A stretch of DNA of 64,000 nt from CAYTZH01 sp964442285 (GTDB lineage Bacteria > Myxococcota_A > UBA9160 > JAFDET01): NCBI GenBank assembly GCA_964442285.1, contig CAYTZH010000008.1:76034-140033 (forward strand), given 5' to 3'. The notes below the pieces were generated by a model. That model saw only the letters and a program-made list of their open reading frames with translations, searched no databases and had not been told where the DNA came from. Of this stretch, positions 8,801-15,325 are shown one piece after another (position 1 is the stretch's first letter; every line of letters begins with the position of its first letter). The position numbers were made by a program, and so were the translations under genes.

Positions 8801-9668
8801 CAAGCTCAAGGCCGACGTGCTGGACGGCATGTTCACCGGGCGCCTGAATCCCATGGAGGCGGCCATGGACGGCCGCCTGAGCTTCAGCGGCGACACGGCC
8901 AAGGCCATGAGCCTCCAGGAGTTCCAGGGCGTGCTGTCCGCCGCCTACGCCGCCGCGCGCGCGGAGATCGGCGACCCGGGCGACCTGGCCTCGCTCCCGG
9001 ACGCCCCCGGCGCCGCGCCGGCCCCCGCCGCGACCGCCGACGACCCGCGCCGGCAGCTGGTCCAGGTCGTCGACGAGCTCTACGCCCAGCAGCTCATCAC
9101 GGCCACCGGCGGCAACGTCAGCGTGCGGATCGAGGGCCGCGACGAGCTCTGGATCACCCCCAGCCAGCTCTTCAAGGGCGAGCTCAGCCCCGAGGCGCTG
9201 GTGCGGATCGACCTGTCGGGAGCCGCCCTGGACGAAGGCGCCCGCGCGGCGTCGAGCGAGCGGCTCATGCACTGTGCGGTGTATTCCGCGCGCCCCGAGG
9301 CGCGGGCGGTGATCCACGCCCACGCCCCCCACGCCACCATCCTCGCCAATACGGGGCTGCCCTTCCTGCCGATCTCCACCGACGCCGCCTTCTTCGGAGA
9401 GCTGCCCCGGATCCCGTTCCTCATGCCGGGCACCCAGGAGCTCGCCGACGCCGTGGCGGAGGGGATCCGCGAGGCGTGGGCGGTGCTGCTGCAGAACCAC
9501 GGCCTGCTGGTGGCGGGTCGTTCGCTGCGACGCGCCGCCGACATGGTCGAGATCGTGGAGCGCACGGCCGAGATCCTGCTGGGCTGCTACGCGGTGGGCA
9601 AGGAGCCACCCGTGCTCCCGGAGGAGGCGGTGCGAACCCTGCGGAAGATGGGCGACCTGGTCGCCTGA
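5841..9668 (+). CDS. Four-module fusion: FGGY (AI-2-kinase-like) kinase / D-2-hydroxyacid dehydrogenase / SCP2 domain / class II aldolase
   Basis: One uninterrupted frame of 1275 residues with four recognisable enzyme or binding modules. Residues 1-500: FGGY carbohydrate kinase, with MGLDAGGGSGRC (phosphate loop), the catalytic-Asp segment AVAGGDTQCGLLGADAL and the nucleotide-site LTGGMSRSPTFAQLVADVL; it reads closer to LsrK-type kinases than to xylulokinase. Residues 530-860: NAD-dependent D-2-hydroxyacid dehydrogenase, with VGLVGLGAVGRGVAARARAF (Rossmann), FLVNTARAALVDEEAL (Arg), DVFSVEPPG (Glu) and IATPHVGGNT (His). Residues 915-1045: SCP2 sterol/lipid-carrier domain, with MFTGRLNPMEAAMDGRLSFSG. 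Residues 1067-1275: class II aldolase, with TATGGNVSVRI, SSERLMHCAVY, the zinc motif HAHAPH and LLQNHGLLVAG. All the catalytic residues looked for are present. It follows TetR by an ATGA overlap and is followed by an acyl-CoA synthetase. The pathway is unknown; the SCP2 domain hints at a lipid-like or CoA-linked intermediate. Confidence 0.9.
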   Translation: MNRRWLMGLDAGGGSGRCLLLDADGGEVIVTARPWQHPAVPGSGGLGFALDLGDLWGRLGAAAREALARAEAAPADVLGVAATSMRFAAVLLDADGEALYAGPNKDARASLDGLALAAEHGEALLPRTGHWPSPVFPAARLRWLQKSQPALLARADTLLALSDWVAWKLCGVACTDPSQAAESGLYDVGQRAWLDDGIEALGLPRTILPEVRAPGSALGGLLPEAAAHLGLAAGTPVAVAGGDTQCGLLGADALAPGQLAAVVGTTAPLMLVLDRPHVDGAGQLWTGLHLVPDRWTLEANAGPMGDALAAIAGVLHPGAPVPAASLLAEAARSGPGAGGVLSSIGAELMNAREMALPLGTLAFSHLSTPGGPTRADLARAVAEGMAYALRGNAARLAASAGHSPSALRLTGGMSRSPTFAQLVADVLARPVEVARTPEATALGAALCAGVGAGVFPDLEAAAARRAALRARFEPDPANASEYEERYEAWDALREARAPADGLARGVALQTILGGAEPPSAAQEQPARRPQILVTADLDETSLTALQDLGEVEYAPFRKALRVLTGAELVEALRGVDVFVTEVDVVDAGSLGELPALRVVASCRGDAVNVDVAACTALGIPVLNAPGRNADAVADLTLAFLLMLARKLPEASAFLRQPDLEAGDMGRMGQAFGRLRGGELWQKTVGLVGLGAVGRGVAARARAFGARVLVFDPFVPEEQLLLAGAEPVPLAALLARSDFVSLHAAVTDASRGLIGAAELARMRPGAFLVNTARAALVDEEALADALARGHLGGAALDVFSVEPPGADHPLLAFDHVIATPHVGGNTRDVAAHQGRIIREDLARLLRGERARCALNPEVLATFDWARPRPPVEAAVLEELARKPGPAVTDLQREKKAAPAARAAEAAPRAAAGSDTAGVQRASEAVSAILDAFLGRLLEGRALEPHAEGRDVTLHFRMPDVQRAFWLRLREGRVEAELGDPEAPADVQLKLKADVLDGMFTGRLNPMEAAMDGRLSFSGDTAKAMSLQEFQGVLSAAYAAARAEIGDPGDLASLPDAPGAAPAPAATADDPRRQLVQVVDELYAQQLITATGGNVSVRIEGRDELWITPSQLFKGELSPEALVRIDLSGAALDEGARAASSERLMHCAVYSARPEARAVIHAHAPHATILANTGLPFLPISTDAAFFGELPRIPFLMPGTQELADAVAEGIREAWAVLLQNHGLLVAGRSLRRAADMVEIVERTAEILLGCYAVGKEPPVLPEEAVRTLRKMGDLVA

Positions 9669-9682
9669 GGGCGGAGACGAGC

Positions 9683-11368
9683 ATGTCCGAGTTCCCCTTG
9701 CACGAAGCGGTCGAGCGCGAGCTGCTGGCGCCCGGAGGCCCCTTCGAGGTCGGACACGAGCCGGTGCTGGGCGCCCGCTGCCCGGTGTTCGTGGAGCGGC
9801 TGCCGTCGCTGCGCGACCTCCTGGCCGCCTCCGCCGCCTTTGGCGACGCCGAGTACATGGTGTACGAGGACCGGCGGATCAGCTTCGCCGAGCACTTCCG
9901 CCTGGTGCGGTCCGTGGCCGCGGCGCTGCGGGAGCGCTACCGGGTCGCGCCGGGCGACCGGGTCGCGATCCTGGCGGCCAACCGCCCCGAATGGGTCGTC
10001 GCCTGGTGGGCGGCGATCTCCCTCGGCGCGATTCCCGTGGGCTTCAACGGCTGGTGGGTCGCGGACGAGATCCTCTTCGCCCTCGAAGACGCCGAGCCCC
10101 GCGTGCTCGTAGGCGACAGCCGGCGGCTCGGTCGCCTGGCGGGCCACTCCTTCTCGACCCCGGTCGTGGAGATGGAGCGCGACTTCGCCACCCTGGAGCG
10201 CCACGCCCCGGATGCGGACCTCGACAGGACCCCCATCGCAGAGGACGACCCGGCCTGCATCCTCTACACCAGCGGGACCACGGGTCGGCCCAAGGGGGCC
10301 GTCAACACCCACCGCAACATCGTGGCCCTGAACCGCCTGCAGACCTGGCACGGACTGCGTCTGCTGAAGATCGCCCTGGCCTCCCGGGGCCCCGGCGCGG
10401 CCGCACCCCCGCCCGCCAACTGCACCCTCATCACCTCGCCCCTGTTCCACCTCTCGGGCCTCTACACCGGCGCGGTCACCCTGCTCGCCGCCGGCGTGAA
10501 GACCGTGTACATGGAGGGCCGCTTCGATGCCCGCAAGACCCTCGAGGTCATCGAGCGCGAGCGGGTCACGAGCTGGGGGCCCATGGGCACCGTGGCCCGC
10601 CGCCTGATGGACCACCCGGACGCCGGGCGCTTCGACCTGTCCTCCATCCGGCAGATCGGGTCGGGGGGCGCGCCGGTGTCCCCGGACCTCCAGGAGCGCA
10701 TGCGTAAGGTCTTCCCGAATGCGCGCGCCTCCATCGGCCTCGGCTACGGCATGACCGAGGCCACCGGGATGGCGACGATCAACTTCGCCGAGGAGCTCGC
10801 GGCCCGGCCGCGTTCGGTCGGCCGGGCCCTGCCCACGATCGGCCTGGAGATCCGCGACGAGGACGGCCGCGTGCGGCCCGAGGGCGAGGAGGGCGAGATC
10901 CACATCCATGGCCCCATCGTGATGCGCGAGTACTGGCGGCGCCCGGAGGCGACCGCCGAGGTGCTGCTGGCGGAACGCTGGCTGCGCTCCGGGGACGTCG
11001 GCCGCCTGGAGGCGGGACACCTCTACGTGAACAGCCGCGCCCGCGACCTGATCCTGCGCGGCGCCGAGAACATCTATCCCGCCGAGATCGAGCAGCGCCT
11101 GGAGGCGCATCCCGGCGTGCGAGAGGCCGCCGTGGCCGGCGTGCCCCACCCCGAGCTCGGCCAGGAGGTGAAGGCCTTCGTGGTGCGGAACGACGGCGCG
11201 CGGGTCGGGGCCGAGGAGCTCGCGCGCTGGATCGGCGAGACCCTGGCCTACTACAAGGTGCCGGCCCACTGGGAGCTGCGGGAGGAGCCGCTGCCCCGCA
11301 ATGCGACCGGCAAGGTGCTCAAGCACGTCCTCACCGGCGACGGCCACAGCCGCTTCGTCGAGGAGTAG
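9683..11368 (+). CDS. AMP-binding acyl-CoA synthetase
   Basis: Second ANL-family ligase, 561 residues, starting MSEFPLHEAVERELLAPGGP with a GGAG site 7 bases upstream and 14 bp after the fusion gene. Motifs: PACILYTSGTTGRPKGAVNT (about residues 190-209), SIGLGYGMTEATGMATIN (about 350), the hinge LRSGDVGRLEAGHLYVNSRA (about 437), ARDLILRGAENIYPAEIEQ and the catalytic lysine in RNATGKVLKHVL near residue 545. All core residues are present. It is only distantly similar to the synthetase at 3481, so the two probably activate different acids or act at different pathway stages. The initial 40 residues (GPFEVGHEPVLGARCPVF) are typical of a fatty-acid-CoA ligase subgroup. Substrate not assigned. Confidence 0.92.
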   Translation: MSEFPLHEAVERELLAPGGPFEVGHEPVLGARCPVFVERLPSLRDLLAASAAFGDAEYMVYEDRRISFAEHFRLVRSVAAALRERYRVAPGDRVAILAANRPEWVVAWWAAISLGAIPVGFNGWWVADEILFALEDAEPRVLVGDSRRLGRLAGHSFSTPVVEMERDFATLERHAPDADLDRTPIAEDDPACILYTSGTTGRPKGAVNTHRNIVALNRLQTWHGLRLLKIALASRGPGAAAPPPANCTLITSPLFHLSGLYTGAVTLLAAGVKTVYMEGRFDARKTLEVIERERVTSWGPMGTVARRLMDHPDAGRFDLSSIRQIGSGGAPVSPDLQERMRKVFPNARASIGLGYGMTEATGMATINFAEELAARPRSVGRALPTIGLEIRDEDGRVRPEGEEGEIHIHGPIVMREYWRRPEATAEVLLAERWLRSGDVGRLEAGHLYVNSRARDLILRGAENIYPAEIEQRLEAHPGVREAAVAGVPHPELGQEVKAFVVRNDGARVGAEELARWIGETLAYYKVPAHWELREEPLPRNATGKVLKHVLTGDGHSRFVEE

Positions 11369-11377
11369 CGCTGTCCC

Positions 11378-11460
11378 CAGCGGGTTGATCTCGAGCTCGG
11401 TGGCCTGGAGGAAGCCCTTGGGGGGCGACGTGCTCCGGGCGCACCTCGAAGCGGGCCCTC
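11378..11460 (-). pseudogene. Possible remnant of a hotdog-fold thioesterase
   Basis: Read on the minus strand, one frame gives ARFEVRPEHVAP and the next frame continues KGFLQATELEINPLG across a run of six C. This resembles the 'R-P-E-H-x-x-P-x-G-F-L-x-A' segment of PaaI-type acyl-CoA thioesterases, interrupted by a frameshift. Nothing of the rest of such a gene is left, because the synthetase gene ends at 11368. It may be a decayed fragment; the match is short and could be chance. Confidence 0.25.
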
Positions 11461-11487
11461 GCGGAGCGGCCCATCCCCGAGAGCAGC

Positions 11488-11664
11488 CTATCCCCAGGCC
11501 CGGTAGACCAGCCAGACGAGCGCGAGCTGGGCGCCGGCTCCGAGCAGCAGGCCCAGCACGATCCCCCTGGCGGCCGCGAGGTCGGAGCGACGGGGCGCGC
11601 GCGTCAGTCGCCCGCGGGTCATCCGGCCCGACAGTCCGTCGGCCAGCCCATTGGCTCCAGCCAT
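11488..11664 (-). CDS. Small single-pass membrane protein, 58 residues
   Basis: ATG at 11664 is preceded by GAGGGGGG 2 bases upstream and the frame closes at TAG. The first 34 residues are polar and basic (RMTRGRLTRAPRRSDLAAAR). They are followed by one strong hydrophobic helix, GIVLGLLLGAGAQLALVWLV, and a short YRAWG end. The basic side preceding the helix suggests an N-in topology. It stands alone between the synthetase and the GH15 gene. No family is recognised and no function can be given. Support is the ribosome-binding site, the coherent transmembrane design and the absence of another gene here; it could still be a chance frame in GC-rich DNA. Confidence 0.5.
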   Translation of the reverse strand: MAGANGLADGLSGRMTRGRLTRAPRRSDLAAARGIVLGLLLGAGAQLALVWLVYRAWG

Positions 11665-11929
11665 GTCCCCCCCTCATCACGAAGACGGCGATGGAAACGC
11701 CATCCTGCGTGAGACGCTACAGGACCGCCACGGTTCCGGTCTGTGACGCCGCTTACGCGACGCCGATGACGGCCGCGTGAAGGACCCGTTGCAGCCTCGA
11801 TACTGCCGGATCCGGCCGGGTGAGGGAAGAGAGGGAATCCGCCCACTGGGGGCGCGCTTTTGTCGGGTTCGGGCCCCGGGGAAACCCCCGCCCGATCCGC
11901 TGCGGGTCAGATGCCGGAGGCATCTCCCC
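11665..11929. other. Intergenic region, no gene found
   Basis: This stretch has no convincing reading frame. It contains a small dyad GATGGaaacgCCATC near 11690 and a CCGGGGaaaCCCCCG-like inverted repeat near 11876. At its end is the hairpin listed separately. No known riboswitch or small-RNA pattern was recognised. Confidence 0.5.
11909..11925 (-). terminator. Hairpin 4 bp after the GH15 stop codon
   Basis: AGATGCC-GGA-GGCATCT is a perfect 7-bp stem with a 3-base loop just downstream of the GH15 gene. There is no following T-run, so it is at best a weak terminator or an mRNA 3'-end stabiliser. Confidence 0.4.
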
Positions 11930-13747
11930 TCAGCCTCCGGCGCCCAGCGCCCGGTCCAGATTGAAGGCCGCGCTGATCAGCGTGAAGTGGGTGAAGGCCT
12001 GGGGGAAGTTCCCCAGCGCCTCGCCCCGGAGCCCGGTCTGCTCCGCGTACAGGCCGAGGTGGCTGGCGTAGCCGAGCATCTGCTCGAAGACGAGCCGGGC
12101 GTCCCGCAGGCGCCCGGCGCGGGTGAGCGCCTCCACCAGCCAGAAGCTGCACATGTTGAAGGTGCCCTCTTCGCCGTGCAGGCCGTCGTCGGTGGCGTCG
12201 ACGTCGTAGCGGTAGACCAGGCCGTCCGCGGTCAGGCCGCCGTGGTCGAGGGGCCGGCGGATCGCGTCGAGGGTGGCCAGCATGCGCGGATCGGTCGGCG
12301 ATACGAAGAACACCAGGGGCATGATCAGGTTGGCCGCGTCCAGGGTGCGGCTCCCGTAGCTCTGCACGAAGGCCTTGCGCTCCTCGTTCCAGCCCCGGGT
12401 CATGATGTCCTCGTAGAGGGCGTCCCGCTCCCGGTACCAGCGCGCCCGGTCGGCGGGGAAGGAGCGTTTGTCGGCGAGACGGAGGCCGCGATCCAGCGCC
12501 ACCCAGCACATGAGCTTCGAGTAGACGAAGTCGGCCTGGCCGCCCCGCACCTCCCAGATGCCCTCGTCGGCCCGGGTCCAGTTCTCCGACACCCAGTCGA
12601 CCAGTCGCCGCAGGCTCGCCCAGAGGTCGTAGGAGATCGGGGTCGCGTACTTGTTGTAGAGGTAGATCGAGTCGAGGAGCTCGCCGTAGATGTCGAGCTG
12701 GAGCTGACCGTAGGCACCGTTGCCGATCCGGACGGGCCGCGAGCCCCGGTAGCCTTCCAGATGGTCGAGGGTCTCCTCCCGGAGCTCGTGGCGGCCGTCG
12801 ATGCCGTACATGATCTGGAGCGAGCCATCGGGCTCGAGCTCGTGGCAGCGGGCCTGGAGCCAGTCCACGAACTGGCGCGCCTCCTCGGTGAAGCCCACCC
12901 GCAGCAGGGCGTAGAGCGTGAAGGCCGCGTCGCGGATCCAGGTATAGCGGTAGTCCCAGTTCCGCACGCCGCCGATGCCCTCGGGCAGGGAGGCCGTGGG
13001 GGCGGCGACGATCGCGCCGGTGGGCTCGAAGGTCAGGAGCTTCAGACAGAGCACCGAGCGGTTCACCATCTCCCGCCAGCGCCCCCGGTAGGTGCACTGG
13101 CCCAGCCAGCGATGCCAGTAGTCGACGGTCTCCTCGAAGAGCCGGTCGCACGCCTCCAGCTCCAGGTTGAGGCCCTGGGCGCTCTCGGCCCCTTCGCGGA
13201 GCACGTAGACCGCCGACTCCCCCTCGCGCAGGACGAAGCGGGCCGTCACGCCGTCGCCGTCGCGCTCCATGGCTCGGGTGGCCAGGAGCGAGAGGGAGAG
13301 GTCCCGCGAACGGAAGCGGGCGCCGGTCGCGTCCACGTGCACGTCGTGGGCGGCGCGCGCGTAGTCGAAGGCCGGGCGGCACACCATCTCGAAGGGCATC
13401 GCGCCGCGGACCACGTGGACCTGGCGCACCAGGCAGTGGTAGCCGAGCTCGCCCTCGCGCAGGCCCACCGGCATGAAGTCCGTGACCTGCCCCACCCCGT
13501 CGGTCGTCAGGAAGCGCGTGACGAGGACGTTGGTGTCCGGCCAGTAGAACTGCTTCGAGGCAGCGCCCGCCGCGCTCGAGGTGATCCGGAACCGGCCCCC
13601 CTTGGCATCGTCCAGGATCGCGCCGAAGACGCTGGGGGAGTCGAAGTGCGGGAAGCAGAGCCAGTCGATGGATCCGTCGGCCCCCACCAGGGCCGCGGTC
13701 CGCATGTTGCCGATGATCCCGTAGTTCTCGATGGGCTGATAGGCCAT
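11930..13747 (-). CDS. Glycoside hydrolase family 15 protein (glucoamylase/trehalase-like)
   Basis: A 605-residue GH15 protein with an (alpha/alpha)6 barrel, predicted cytoplasmic because there is no signal peptide. It opens with the family's MAYQPIENYGIIGNMRTAAL and DGSIDWLCFPHFDSPSVFGA. It carries GGVRNWDYRYTWIRDAAFTL (about residues 259-278; the R-N-W-D-Y-R-Y x W x R-D signature) and CSFWLVEALTRAGR with GLYAEQ near the C-terminus, where the second catalytic glutamate lies in this family. Relatives hydrolyse trehalose or alpha-glucans. Sequence alone does not separate the two. A GGAGGAAGG site precedes the ATG. It is 15 bp downstream of the protease lipoprotein gene and probably last of the three-gene operon with the antiporter. 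Confidence 0.93.
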   Translation of the reverse strand: MAYQPIENYGIIGNMRTAALVGADGSIDWLCFPHFDSPSVFGAILDDAKGGRFRITSSAAGAASKQFYWPDTNVLVTRFLTTDGVGQVTDFMPVGLREGELGYHCLVRQVHVVRGAMPFEMVCRPAFDYARAAHDVHVDATGARFRSRDLSLSLLATRAMERDGDGVTARFVLREGESAVYVLREGAESAQGLNLELEACDRLFEETVDYWHRWLGQCTYRGRWREMVNRSVLCLKLLTFEPTGAIVAAPTASLPEGIGGVRNWDYRYTWIRDAAFTLYALLRVGFTEEARQFVDWLQARCHELEPDGSLQIMYGIDGRHELREETLDHLEGYRGSRPVRIGNGAYGQLQLDIYGELLDSIYLYNKYATPISYDLWASLRRLVDWVSENWTRADEGIWEVRGGQADFVYSKLMCWVALDRGLRLADKRSFPADRARWYRERDALYEDIMTRGWNEERKAFVQSYGSRTLDAANLIMPLVFFVSPTDPRMLATLDAIRRPLDHGGLTADGLVYRYDVDATDDGLHGEEGTFNMCSFWLVEALTRAGRLRDARLVFEQMLGYASHLGLYAEQTGLRGEALGNFPQAFTHFTLISAAFNLDRALGAGG

Positions 13748-13762
13748 GGTGCCTTCCTCCGT

Positions 13763-15325
13763 TCAGGGCGCAGCCCGGACCGAGCAGACCGCGTCCCGCC
13801 CCCGCTCGACCGCCTCGCGCTGTCCCGTTGCGGGAGGACGGGGAGCGAACTCGGCCACGTAGGAGCGGGCAAAGGCGATCTCGGCGCCCCAGGTCGCGTG
13901 GCCGTCGGGACCCGCCTCGCCCTCGGACACGGCGACCACGACGCCGATGGCGCGGCCCTCGGCGTCGATCAGCGGGGAGCCGGCGCTGCCGGGTCGGGTC
14001 GGCACCGACGTGAGCAGCAGACCCCGCGACTCGTCCCGATCGCGCAGCACGCCCTCGGAGTAGACCGACCCGCGGGCCGTGGGATCGCGTACCGGGAAGC
14101 CGATCGCGAACACCCGTGCGCCCACGCGGATCGCACCGGACGGTGCCAGCTCCAGGTGCCGGGGCGTCGCCGTGTCGATGCGCAGCACCGCGACCCGTTC
14201 GCGCGCGTCGACGCCTTCCAGCCGGGCGGCGTGGGCCGACCCGTCGGCCAGGGTCACCTCGATGCGACGGGTCCCCGCCACGACACTGTGTGCCGTGAGC
14301 AGGGCGCCCTGGGCGTCCATGACGAAGCAGCTGCCGAGCGACGCGCCCGCGGGCGGGGGCGCTCGCACCTCGCGCTTCGTCGCGGCGCGCTGCGGCTCGG
14401 TGCCCTGCGGCTCGGCGCGCTGCGGCTCGGTGCCCTGCGGCTCGGTGGCCTGCGGCTCGGTGGCCTGCGGCTCGGTGGCCTGCGGCTCGGTGGCCTGCGG
14501 CTCGGACGGCGGCGTCGCTGCCACCGCCTCCCGCGGCGCCGCGGAGGGGCTCGGCGCGGCCTCGAGGCGGGCGCGGAGATCGTCTGCGAGCCCCGTGAAG
14601 CCTCCCCGCTCGAGGCCACTCGCGACCCGGCGGGCCCCGCGGCGAAGCTCCGGACGCGGCCCCCCCGGCACGGCGGACCACTCCTCGAGCGCGCGGGCGG
14701 CCACCTGGTGGCGATAGCGCGCGCTCTCCGCCCGCAGCTCGGCCGTCGGCTCCAAGGCGCGCGCCCAGCGATCGAAGCACTCGGAGCGGCGCTGGGCCAG
14801 CGCGGCGATCGGCCCCGCCAGCGCCTCGGCCTCCAGGGTCAGGTCGACGCAGTCCTGCCAGCGCCCCTCGGCCTGGGCGCGGTAGATCGCGATGATGGCC
14901 CGGCCGAGCGGGCGTCCATCCCGGCACTCCACCTGGATGACCCGGGTGCCCGCGCCCCGGGCGAAGGTGAGCGGGACCCGCTCACCCGGCAGGAAGTTCT
15001 TCTCCCACTCGCTCCAGATGGGTCCGCCTTCCCCGGGATCGAAGGGCCAGCCGGCCACCGCCACCAGCCGATCTCCCGGTCGGACCCCGGCCCGATACGC
15101 CGACTCGAGGACGCGGGTCACGCTGCGATCCTGGAGCCACATCCCGGGGAAGCAGAAGGGCGCGGGCGGGAAGGAGGCCTCGAGGGCCTCCGCCTGGCGG
15201 CGTGCCTCGGCCTCCAGATTCCGAGCCCCCGCGCGTCCCGGAGGGCCGTCCGGCCCCGCACAGCCGGCAGCCAGCCCGACCACGCCGAGCGCGCGGGCGA
15301 TCCAGGCGGCGCGGCGCCGGCTCAC
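13763..15325 (-). CDS. PDZ/trypsin-like serine protease lipoprotein with an EPQ-repeat linker
   Basis: A 520-residue envelope protein. GTG 15325 is chosen because it overlaps the antiporter stop (GTGA). The N-terminus ARALGVVGLAAGCAGPDG is a lipoprotein signal with Cys about residue 22. A PDZ-like domain follows (about 45-125: VTRVLESAYRAGVRPGDRLV). Then come a helical segment, a linker of repeated E-P-Q-(A/G)-T units (about 274-312) and a chymotrypsin-fold domain. The likely triad is His in LLTAHSVVAG, Asp in VAVLRIDTAT and Ser in TRPGSAGSPLID. The order PDZ-then-protease is the reverse of DegP/HtrA. It may be a lipid-anchored envelope quality-control protease. It sits between an antiporter and a GH15 gene, which does not reveal its target. 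Confidence 0.85.
   Translation of the reverse strand: MSRRRAAWIARALGVVGLAAGCAGPDGPPGRAGARNLEAEARRQAEALEASFPPAPFCFPGMWLQDRSVTRVLESAYRAGVRPGDRLVAVAGWPFDPGEGGPIWSEWEKNFLPGERVPLTFARGAGTRVIQVECRDGRPLGRAIIAIYRAQAEGRWQDCVDLTLEAEALAGPIAALAQRRSECFDRWARALEPTAELRAESARYRHQVAARALEEWSAVPGGPRPELRRGARRVASGLERGGFTGLADDLRARLEAAPSPSAAPREAVAATPPSEPQATEPQATEPQATEPQATEPQGTEPQRAEPQGTEPQRAATKREVRAPPPAGASLGSCFVMDAQGALLTAHSVVAGTRRIEVTLADGSAHAARLEGVDARERVAVLRIDTATPRHLELAPSGAIRVGARVFAIGFPVRDPTARGSVYSEGVLRDRDESRGLLLTSVPTRPGSAGSPLIDAEGRAIGVVVAVSEGEAGPDGHATWGAEIAFARSYVAEFAPRPPATGQREAVERGRDAVCSVRAAP
14391..14505. repeat. 15-bp tandem repeat, 8 units, inside the protease gene
   Basis: Eight units begin with TGCGGCTCGG at a fixed 15-bp spacing. 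The last four are nearly identical and the first four have small changes (GTGCC/GCGCG). In the coding strand each unit gives E-P-Q-x-x. The in-frame period means copy-number changes would only lengthen or shorten the linker. Confidence 0.9.

Noticed and set aside
6462..9500. Long minus-strand frame opposite the four-module fusion
   Set aside because: No start signal or domain; it mirrors codon bias of the plus-strand gene, whose catalytic motifs are intact.
5841..9668. Fusion explained by an assembly or frameshift error
   Set aside because: The frame is continuous with natural linkers (an Ala/Lys-rich linker before SCP2 and a Pro/Ala linker before the aldolase). Flanking genes overlap or abut it normally. 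It cannot be fully excluded without reads.
11685..11775. Possible riboswitch or small RNA with GATGG/CCATC stem
   Set aside because: The stem is short, flanking sequence does not match any riboswitch core I know, and the adjacent genes do not suggest a ligand.
11907..14927. Minus-strand frame of about 1000 codons over the GH15 and protease genes
   Set aside because: Composition is typical of an alternate frame in GC-rich DNA (Arg, Gly, Pro, Ala). The real GH15 and protease frames in the same place carry clear motifs.
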